DNA from: CBDCGW01 sp964430745
GTDB lineage: Bacteria > Acidobacteriota > UBA890
Direction: 5' to 3'
DNA: 20,653 bases
NCBI GenBank assembly: GCA_964430745.1
Contig: CAYSHI010000377.1
Coordinates: 1 to 20,653, forward strand
Shown here: positions 14,499 to 20,653 of the stretch, piece after piece
Layout of the letters: the number at the start of each line of letters is the position of its first letter
Numbering within the stretch: the first letter of the stretch is position 1
Notes under the pieces: generated by a model
What the model saw: the letters and a program-made list of their open reading frames with translations, nothing else
The model's database searches: none
Told to the model about the DNA's origin: nothing
Program-made: the position numbers and the translations under genes

Positions 14499-16456
14499 CC
14501 GTGTCGTCGGGTCGGTTCCTATTCCGAGCGCCGTCGTCGTTTCGCCGCCGCCGACGCGGCCCGTTCCGGGGCAGCCGAGCGTTCTGGGCGGCGCTGCTCG
14601 TCTCGATCGCTCTGTCCGGCTGCGTCGGCGATGCCGGCGACGTCGCAGATGACGCTCCGGGCGACCGGGTACTCGGGCCGCCGCAGGTCGAGTTCATGCT
14701 CGACGAGGCCGCGTTCGACCAGCCGCCGCGTCCGTCGATGGTGGCGTTCGATGTGGTTTCCGCCGATATGGATCAGGACGGCGATCCGGATCTGCTCATC
14801 AGCTGGCACAACCTCGCGGCGCTGGAGCTTTTCGAGAACGACGGCGGCTCGTTCGTCCGTTTGAATCCGGATGCCGACGATCGCAGCGGCCTGTTCGAGA
14901 ATCCGGGGATATCACGCCTCTACGCCGGCGAAGAGGAAATGCTCGACAAGGTTCGTCGAGCGGAAACGGCGGGCGTGTTTCTCTGGCACGATCCCAGTCC
15001 ACGCGACCAGTGGAACGTCTACGTGGTGCCTGAAGACGAGCCGGTGCGCCTGGAGCTGCGCGCCAATCGGGCGCTGCAGCCGCGGCTGGATGCGCGGTTC
15101 ACCGGCAGCTCCGGCGAGTTCACACGCACTCTCGTGATCGATACCGAGATGCACTTCCGCGTCGACGTGGAACTGGTGGCGACGCAGCTGGCGGCGGCGG
15201 CTTCGCTGCCGATCTTCGTCGGGCTCGATCTGAGCCCGGTCGGTCGTGAGGTGTCGCTGTGGAAGGACGACCCACACGGCATCGCCTGGGTGCACGTTCG
15301 CGGCACGCCGGCGCCCGAGCTCTTCATCACGCGAGGCGGGCTGGCCGGCGCGCTGGTGCCGCCGCACGATCCGAAGCGCGATCGCTTCTTCGAACACGTC
15401 GATGCCGACCTCTTGTTCGAGGACGTGAGCGCGATGATTCCCGCCGGCTATGGTCGCGGCCGGCGCGTCGAGTGGGTGGACGTCGACGGCGACGGGGTCA
15501 ACGAGCTCTATATCGGCAACACCTCGACACCCAACGCACTGCTGTCGGTAGGCGACGCCGGTTCCTACGAAGACGTTGCCGGTTCGCTCGGGCTCGACTT
15601 CGTCGAGGGCGACACGTTCGCCTGGCTCGACGTCGACGGCAACGGCCTCGACGACCTCGTGTTCGTCGACGAGTCGGGGTTTTCGGTTGCCCGCAATGGC
15701 GGTGAGCGGAGGTTCGAGGTCGTCCCCGGATCCGACATCGGGTTGTTGTTCCCCGCCTCTTCGATGCCGGGCACGGAGGGCCCGTTCACGAGTCTCTCCC
15801 TGCATGTCGTCGACTTCGACAGCGACGGCCGACTCGACGTCTGGCTCAGTGGGCATGGTGAAGGTCGTGGTCACGCGCTCTACAGGGGCACGGGGTCGGC
15901 CTTCGTCGACGTGACCGCCGAGCTCGGCCTCGACCGCGCGCCGATGACCAACAGAATCGTTTTTTTCGACATCGAAAACGACGGCTACCTCGACGCGATG
16001 ATCTTCGGCGGGTCGCAGATGTGGGCCCGCAACCGGGGAGGGGGGCGGTTCGACCTTGAAGAGATCGATCCGCGATGGCGCCTGCGTGAGTTCACGCACG
16101 CCGCGGCCGCAGATGTCGATGGAGACGCCCTCGTCGACGTCGTACTTGTGGGCCACCGTCGCATGGTGGCGCGGAATGTCACGCGTGCGGCGGGGCGGGC
16201 GGTGACCGTGCTGCCCCGCGCTTCGACGGGCGACCCTGTGGGCACGTTGGTGACGGCTGTCTACACCGGCGGCATGAGTCGTGCCCAACGCTTCGGGTCG
16301 GCTCTCACGACGCGCTATTCTCAGGGTCTGGGGCCGCTGCACTTCGGCATTCCCGCGGGCGACGCCATCGAGCGCCTCGTGATCCGCTGGCCCGACGGCG
16401 ACATCGAGGAGCGCGTCGTGCAGGCGCGCGAGGACTTCATCGAGATATTCCAATGA
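14495..16456 (+). CDS. FG-GAP/VCBS-repeat lipoprotein with C-terminal ASPIC/UnbV domain (CRTAC1-like)
   Basis: The 653-residue precursor has an Arg-rich N-terminus, a signal helix (about 29-42) and lipobox LSGC (Cys43). It carries several FG-GAP/VCBS blades with calcium-binding Asp motifs: SADMDQDGDPDLLISW, VDVDGDGVNELYIGN, LDVDGNGLDDLVFVD, VDFDSDGRLDVWLSG, DIENDGYLDAMIFGG and ADVDGDALVDVVLVG. Together they suggest a beta-propeller. The last 85 residues fit an ASPIC/UnbV domain (GDPVGTLVTAVYTGGMSRAQ, LHFGIPAGDAIERLVIRWPD, GDIEERVVQ). Such proteins are extracytoplasmic and of poorly known function, probably in surface binding. An atypical segment of about 200 residues (around 130-320) separates the first blade from the rest. 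ATGA overlaps at both ends couple the gene to the flanking sulfatase-fold genes. Confidence 0.9.
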   Translation: MTVSSGRFLFRAPSSFRRRRRGPFRGSRAFWAALLVSIALSGCVGDAGDVADDAPGDRVLGPPQVEFMLDEAAFDQPPRPSMVAFDVVSADMDQDGDPDLLISWHNLAALELFENDGGSFVRLNPDADDRSGLFENPGISRLYAGEEEMLDKVRRAETAGVFLWHDPSPRDQWNVYVVPEDEPVRLELRANRALQPRLDARFTGSSGEFTRTLVIDTEMHFRVDVELVATQLAAAASLPIFVGLDLSPVGREVSLWKDDPHGIAWVHVRGTPAPELFITRGGLAGALVPPHDPKRDRFFEHVDADLLFEDVSAMIPAGYGRGRRVEWVDVDGDGVNELYIGNTSTPNALLSVGDAGSYEDVAGSLGLDFVEGDTFAWLDVDGNGLDDLVFVDESGFSVARNGGERRFEVVPGSDIGLLFPASSMPGTEGPFTSLSLHVVDFDSDGRLDVWLSGHGEGRGHALYRGTGSAFVDVTAELGLDRAPMTNRIVFFDIENDGYLDAMIFGGSQMWARNRGGGRFDLEEIDPRWRLREFTHAAAADVDGDALVDVVLVGHRRMVARNVTRAAGRAVTVLPRASTGDPVGTLVTAVYTGGMSRAQRFGSALTTRYSQGLGPLHFGIPAGDAIERLVIRWPDGDIEERVVQAREDFIEIFQ

Positions 16457-17814
16457 GGGCATTATCTATGCGGCGACATCTCTTGTGGGCGTTCATCGGC
16501 GCCGTGGCATTGTCGATCGGTGCCTGCTCGGGGGCGACCGGTCCCTCGCGACCGCAACGGACGCCGAACATCATTCTGCTGACCGTCGACACGTTGCGAG
16601 CCGACCACCTCGACGTCTACGGATACGAGCGCGCCACAGCCCCGGCTGTGGGCCGGCTTGCCGCCCGTGGGGTGCGCTTCGCGCACGCCGTCTCGCAGGC
16701 GCCCTGGACGCTGCCGGCGATGGCATCGGTGCACTCGTCGCTGTATCCCCTCCAGCACGGCGCCTTCGCCGCCGAAACGGCCCTGCCCGAGACGGCCGAG
16801 ACCCTTGCCGAGCGGCTCGCGGGTGCCGGCTATCGCACCGTCGCCGTGGTCTCGCATGAGTTCGTCGCCGCCAAGCACGGCTTCATGCAAGGATTCGAAA
16901 TCTTCGATGAGAGCAACGTCCTCGGGCACGACGCGGTGACGTCGCGGGACCTGACCATGACGGCGCTGACGGAACTGGAGCAGGCTGGCGAGCCCTTTTT
17001 TCTGTGGGTCCACTATTTCGATCCTCACTTCACCTACGTTCGCCATCCGGACGTCGGCTTCGCGGATGGCTACACCGGTGAGTTGCCCGACGAGCTCACT
17101 TCCGATCGCCTCGTCAGCAACAGGCGGCAGCCCATGGCCGAAGAGGATCTGGCCTTCGTCCGCGCGGTGTACGACGAGGAGATCGCCCACACCGACCGAT
17201 GGATCGGCACCCTCGTCGAGGGGCTCGACGACCGCTACGGCGCCGACGACAACGTCTTCATCTTCACGGCCGATCACGGCGAGTATTTCCTCGAGCGCGG
17301 TCGCTTCTTCCACGGGAGGGACGTTTACGGGGAGCTCGTCGACGTGCCTCTGATCGTCGCGGGAGCGATCGACGAGCACCTCCGGGGCACAGTTGCCGAC
17401 ACCGTCGTCGAGACGCGCAGCATTCCGCGCACGGTCATGGGCTTGCTGGGGTTGCCGCCCGACGGCTTCGACGGCGTCGACTTGCTCGAGGTCGCGCGAG
17501 GCCGCGCGGGGCCGCCGGCTATCGCCGAGGGTTCCTGGGCCTTCGGCGCCGACTCACGGAAGGTGGGTGTGTGGCACGAAGGGTGGAAGCTGATCCACCG
17601 CCTCGACGACGGCGGGTATGAGCTCTACGATCTGCTTGCCGACCCCACCGAGAGACACGACCTGTTTGGCGAGGTCGGCGCGACCGACGAGCGAGTCGTC
17701 GCATTGAAGCGGCGCGTGGATGATCTCCGGGCGCTTCCTCGGCTCGAGCCTCAGCCCGTGGGATTGACGCCCGAGGCCGTCGAGCGACTCCGAGCGTTGG
17801 GCTATATCCGCTGA
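16453..17814 (+). CDS. Second sulfatase-fold lipoprotein with Thr at the nucleophile position
   Basis: The 453-residue protein has a short signal with lipobox SIGAC (Cys25) and the family core PNIILLTVDTLRADHLDVYG (about 38-57). APWTLPAMASVHSSLYPLQH follows, with Thr86 in the position of the sulfatase Cys. Further motifs are FLWVHYFDPHFTYVRH and FIFTADHGEYFLERGRFFHG, with VDVPLIVAG after the metal site. The FG-GAP gene stop overlaps its ATG (ATGA). It ends AVERLRALGYIR, like the other two enzymes in this window. It lacks a cysteine or serine suited to formylglycine, so aryl or alkyl sulfate hydrolysis is unlikely. Phosphate-ester hydrolysis or transfer of a phospho-alcohol group at the envelope is more consistent with the family. 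ATG 16468 could be a shorter start. The gene ends the plus-strand operon and faces the minus-strand pair. Confidence 0.87.
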   Translation: MRALSMRRHLLWAFIGAVALSIGACSGATGPSRPQRTPNIILLTVDTLRADHLDVYGYERATAPAVGRLAARGVRFAHAVSQAPWTLPAMASVHSSLYPLQHGAFAAETALPETAETLAERLAGAGYRTVAVVSHEFVAAKHGFMQGFEIFDESNVLGHDAVTSRDLTMTALTELEQAGEPFFLWVHYFDPHFTYVRHPDVGFADGYTGELPDELTSDRLVSNRRQPMAEEDLAFVRAVYDEEIAHTDRWIGTLVEGLDDRYGADDNVFIFTADHGEYFLERGRFFHGRDVYGELVDVPLIVAGAIDEHLRGTVADTVVETRSIPRTVMGLLGLPPDGFDGVDLLEVARGRAGPPAIAEGSWAFGADSRKVGVWHEGWKLIHRLDDGGYELYDLLADPTERHDLFGEVGATDERVVALKRRVDDLRALPRLEPQPVGLTPEAVERLRALGYIR

Positions 17815-17852
17815 CGGGATGGGAGCGCGGCAGCGTCTCGCAAGTCCGTCAG
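17811..17852. terminator. Candidate bidirectional terminator between convergent genes
   Basis: CTGACGG (17811-17817) and CCGTCAG (17846-17852) are perfect complements that include both stop codons. Inside them GAGCGC (17823-17828) pairs with GCG-T-CTC (17833-17839, one bulge) around a GGCA loop. The nested stem could stop transcription from both sides. There is no T-run, so efficient intrinsic termination is uncertain. Confidence 0.4.
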
Positions 17853-19165
17853 ACGTTCCACAGCCCGAGGGCGTAGCGCCAGGTGCTGATCAGGTTGCCG
17901 TAGACGCCGTGCCGCAGGACGAGCAGCTCGTAGGCCATGAAGAGCCACAGCTCGGCGACGACCAGCACGCCGATCAACGCCGGCCCGACCTTCTGCAACC
18001 GCGCCCTGCCCGAGCACCAGGCGACCGCCCCGCCGATGCCGATGATCAGCAACGGGGTTGCCGAGACGTAGCGGCGGGCACCGAAGGCGGCCCCCTGGCC
18101 GTAGGGATGGATGACGTCGATGAAGACCAGCGCCAGTATGCCGATGAACGCGGAGAGCGCGACGCTACGCTCGGGCGCGGGAAACGAGCCCATGGCCACC
18201 GTCAACAACCCTGCCAGCGCAACCAGCGCCAGCGGCGTCCAGCTCAACCAACCTTCGTAGCCGGTGGAGAGGAGAACCTCCACCAGGCGCGAGAGCGACA
18301 GCGGCCGCGGTTCGCCGAGACCCTGGCTGGGGATGATCTCGCCGTGCAAGGCGTACCAGACGTAAGCCTGAGGCAGGTAACCGACGACCCCGCCCGCGAT
18401 CAGCGCCGCGGTTGAGCGCAGGCGTTGACGCACATCGGGCACCGGCAGCAGCAGAAGGCCGATCGGCACGAGCAGAATGGGGGCGTCCTGCAAGCGTATG
18501 GCCACCAGCAGGCCGCCGGCACAACCGGCGACCGCCCATCGCCACCAGGTTGCCGGGTCATGGAAGGCCAACCAGCTCAGCCACACCACCAGCGCACAGG
18601 CGAACAACGCCACCGCGTGCGAGTACAACGGCGCCACCATTGTGTAGTAGAGCGCGGGCGTACCGAACCACACCGCGAGAGACGCGGCCAATGCGTATCG
18701 CGCGCCGAAGAACTCGCGCACCAACCGACGGCTGAGCTCGAAGCCGACACCGGCCCAGGCGATCGCCGCGATGGCGGCCCCCCATCCGGCCAGTCTGCCG
18801 TAACCCATCGGCCCGGTGTCGACGCCCATCGCGGCGGCGGCACGATCCATCGCCAGGCCGACGAGATACCCGGGCAGCCACAGGAGGGCCGGACCGACGG
18901 GAAACACGTTGGCCGCGTAGCCCTCCGCGCCGACGCCGAACGGATACCGTGGATCGCCGCCCTCGGGTCGGAGCGCGTCGAATTGATTGGTGAGGTCGAG
19001 ATCTCCATCGAGGACGATCGACGGCAGGTAGGCGAAGTAGGAGCGGGCGTCGCCCTGCACGACAGGCTCCGAAATTCCGGAGCTGTAGGCTGTACCGAGC
19101 ACGTGCGCGACGCAGATCAGCGCGGTCACGGCGATGACGACCTTTGTCTGGATGCTGTCCGTCAC
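17849..19165 (-). CDS. Polytopic GT-C-like membrane protein, probable lipid-linked-sugar glycosyltransferase
   Basis: The 438-residue protein has about nine to eleven hydrophobic segments, beginning with VVIAVTALICVAHVLGTAYS. The first periplasmic loop has acidic residues typical of GT-C enzymes (PVVQGDARSYFAYLPSIVLD, GDLDLTNQFD). Later motifs are YPFGVGAEGYAANVFPVGPA, TMVAPLYSHAVALFACALVV, AIRLQDAPILLVPIG and GQGAAFGARRYVSATPLLII. The pattern resembles mannosyltransferase-like proteins of GT39/GT83 type, which transfer sugars from polyprenyl-phosphate carriers on the outer face of the inner membrane. The start is GTG with GGAGAGG 7 nt before it, 15 nt after the stop of the upstream sulfatase-fold gene, so the two are probably co-transcribed. 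The acceptor is unknown, and the enzyme class is inferred from topology and motifs only. Confidence 0.7.
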   Translation of the reverse strand: MTDSIQTKVVIAVTALICVAHVLGTAYSSGISEPVVQGDARSYFAYLPSIVLDGDLDLTNQFDALRPEGGDPRYPFGVGAEGYAANVFPVGPALLWLPGYLVGLAMDRAAAAMGVDTGPMGYGRLAGWGAAIAAIAWAGVGFELSRRLVREFFGARYALAASLAVWFGTPALYYTMVAPLYSHAVALFACALVVWLSWLAFHDPATWWRWAVAGCAGGLLVAIRLQDAPILLVPIGLLLLPVPDVRQRLRSTAALIAGGVVGYLPQAYVWYALHGEIIPSQGLGEPRPLSLSRLVEVLLSTGYEGWLSWTPLALVALAGLLTVAMGSFPAPERSVALSAFIGILALVFIDVIHPYGQGAAFGARRYVSATPLLIIGIGGAVAWCSGRARLQKVGPALIGVLVVAELWLFMAYELLVLRHGVYGNLISTWRYALGLWNV

Positions 19166-19180
19166 GTGATCGCCTCTCCG

Positions 19181-20653
19181 TCAGCGGATGTAGCCGAGAG
19201 CTCGCAGCTCTTCGATACGGTCAGGGGACAGATCGACCGGCTCCAGGCGCACCCAATAGGGCGGCGTCGCGTCCAGGGCCTCGCGCATCGATCTCACGAG
19301 CTCCGGCCGGGAGCGGGCGATGTTGCGGACCTCGCCCGGGTCGTTCTCGAGGTCGTAAAGTTCCTCCGTTTGCCCGAACGCCGACCAGACGAGACGCCAG
19401 TCGTCCCGCTGAATCATCCGGTTGTAGATCCGATGCCGGTAAGGCCTGATCAGATAGTGGATGAGGCGCGAGCGGCCGGGATTCTTGGTGAACGAGAGGG
19501 AGGAAAAGCGATCCTGCCGCGCGGCCTGCTGCGCCCAGTCGAGGACGTCCGCGGTCCCTTCGGCGCCGGTGCGCAGCAGCAACTCGAAAAAGTCGCGTCC
19601 TTCGAGAGGCGTATCGATGCGGCCGCTCGGTGGCGAAGCCCCGTTTGTCCTGACCTGCACGATCGCCGGGATGCGCACGACTTCGGAGTAGAGGGTTTGC
19701 GAGTGACCCATGCCGTCGTGCTCGCCGAATTCCTCGCCGTGATCCGAGGCCACCAGCATGAGTCGTGCACCCGGCAAGTCGCGGTCGAGTGTGGCGAACA
19801 GGCGCGCCAGCTCGCCGTCGAGGAAGCGAAGCTCGTCTTCGTAGTATCGCCAGATGCCGTCGTTGCTCTTCGGCAGGATCTCCGCCCCTTCCTCCGGCGT
19901 GCTCATGTAGGGGATGTGCGGATCCAGATAGTGGATGTACAGGAAGAGGGGCGCGCGCTCGGGCGCCGCGGTGTCGGTCGGAGCAGGTGGCTGCGCAGTG
20001 GCATTCATCGGAGGCGGTGGCAAAGGTCCTGCGGTATTCGCCAAAGCCGGCGGCAGGCGCTCCGCGAGCCATTCTCCGACGCGGTTGGTCACGGTATCGG
20101 CGCGGGCGTACTCGGCCGGTGGGTCGGCGACGTACTCGAAGACGTCGAAGCCGCGCCCGTAGCCGGACGCGGGGTCGACGATGACACTGTTGGCGACGAA
20201 GGCCGCCGTGTCGTATCCCCGGCTGCTCAACACCTCGGCCAGCGTCACCGTGCTCGGCGAGATGCGAAACAGGAACGACAGCGCCCCGTGCTCCTCCGGC
20301 ACGGATCCTGTGAAGAAGGAGGCGATCGAGGGTCGCGTCCAGGAAGAGTTGGCGATGACGTCGGTGAACAGCAGCGAGTCGTCTGCCAGTTGGTTTACCG
20401 TCGGCATCCATCGCCGATCACCGCCGAACGCCTCCAACGCGTCGGCACGCAAGGTGTCGAGCATGACGAAAACGATGTCAGGAGGGCGTTCCGAGCCGTC
20501 GGCCGCCGCGTCCCCGCGGTACAGGTCGTAGACCCACTCGGGCTGCCCGATCGGCGCGCCGCGCCCGTGAGCCTGCCAATCGGCCGTCTCGATCTCAGCC
20601 CCGGAGCGACCGAAGAGATGAAACGCCATCGTGCCGAACATCCGGTTGTGCCG
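19181..20653 (-). CDS. Third sulfatase-fold protein (5' end beyond the window)
   Basis: The visible 490 residues have the core motif PDIVFVMLDTLRADALEAFG, then SSWTRPSIASFFTGSVPEEH with Thr in the nucleophile position. PLFLYIHYLDPHIPYMSTPE, LMLVASDHGEEFGEHDGMGH and VVRIPAIVQ follow, and the protein ends RIEELRALGYIR. The frame is still open at the window edge (RHNR before the first Met at 20641). No signal peptide or membrane helix is seen before the catalytic core, so the true N-terminus, possibly membrane-spanning, is probably outside. A Pro/Ala/Thr-rich stretch of about 30 residues (AGPLPPPPMNATAQPPAPTD and neighbours, near 19965-20045) interrupts the domain before the FLYIHYLDPH strand. 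A longer region between the metal site and the C-terminus (RSRLIHYLIRPYRHRIYNRM) may bind the substrate. The downstream GT-C-like gene is 15 nt away. Confidence 0.85.
   Translation of the reverse strand, partial: RHNRMFGTMAFHLFGRSGAEIETADWQAHGRGAPIGQPEWVYDLYRGDAAADGSERPPDIVFVMLDTLRADALEAFGGDRRWMPTVNQLADDSLLFTDVIANSSWTRPSIASFFTGSVPEEHGALSFLFRISPSTVTLAEVLSSRGYDTAAFVANSVIVDPASGYGRGFDVFEYVADPPAEYARADTVTNRVGEWLAERLPPALANTAGPLPPPPMNATAQPPAPTDTAAPERAPLFLYIHYLDPHIPYMSTPEEGAEILPKSNDGIWRYYEDELRFLDGELARLFATLDRDLPGARLMLVASDHGEEFGEHDGMGHSQTLYSEVVRIPAIVQVRTNGASPPSGRIDTPLEGRDFFELLLRTGAEGTADVLDWAQQAARQDRFSSLSFTKNPGRSRLIHYLIRPYRHRIYNRMIQRDDWRLVWSAFGQTEELYDLENDPGEVRNIARSRPELVRSMREALDATPPYWVRLEPVDLSPDRIEELRALGYIR

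Noticed and set aside
14912..16462. 516-codon open frame antisense to the FG-GAP/ASPIC gene
   Set aside because: The plus strand encodes repeated Asp-box blades; the antisense product shows no recognisable pattern.

Overview
The window is about two-thirds G+C, tightly packed, and has no rRNA, tRNA, CRISPR array, integrase or transposase. Gene content suggests an environmental Gram-negative bacterium of the Acidobacteriota or Myxococcota/deltaproteobacterial type: a lipoprotein secretin with TPR and cohesin-like ends, an ASPIC/UnbV FG-GAP lipoprotein, several large sulfatase-fold lipoproteins and a YacL-type PIN/TRAM protein. I cannot fix the phylum from the sequence alone.

Layout. (1) Positions 1-1461: the start of an Hsp20 small heat-shock gene (minus strand, cut by the window edge) diverges from a membrane-anchored PIN/TRAM protein across a short AT-rich spacer. 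(2) Positions 1523-12921: a long co-directional block in which most genes overlap by 4-8 nt. It opens with an ECF sigma factor, then a 21-bp tandem repeat, an ECF-like promoter and a single-pass membrane protein that may be its anti-sigma partner. A hybrid type II secretion / type IV pilus assembly set follows: GspF, GspE, PilM-like, PilN-like, a PilO-PilP/GspC-like fusion, a secretin, two GspG-like pseudopilins and a minor pseudopilin without Glu5. No prepilin peptidase lies in the window. (3) Positions 13032-17814: three coupled lipoprotein genes, alkaline-phosphatase-superfamily enzyme / FG-GAP-ASPIC protein / second enzyme. (4) Positions 17849-20653: convergent on the minus strand, a third enzyme of the same family (5' end outside the window) followed by a polytopic GT-C-like membrane protein.

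How it may work together. The ECF sigma probably drives the secretion operon from the promoter at about 2297-2323. GspE powers pseudopilin assembly through GspF. PilM/N/O-P bridge the inner membrane to the secretin, and the two GspG-like proteins plus the minor pseudopilin form the pseudopilus. The downstream lipoproteins could be cell-surface or secreted clients, but that is inference from proximity only. All three sulfatase-like proteins carry Thr where true sulfatases carry the formylglycine Cys/Ser, so they are more likely phosphoester or phosphotransfer enzymes than sulfatases, and all three share the same C-terminal tail.
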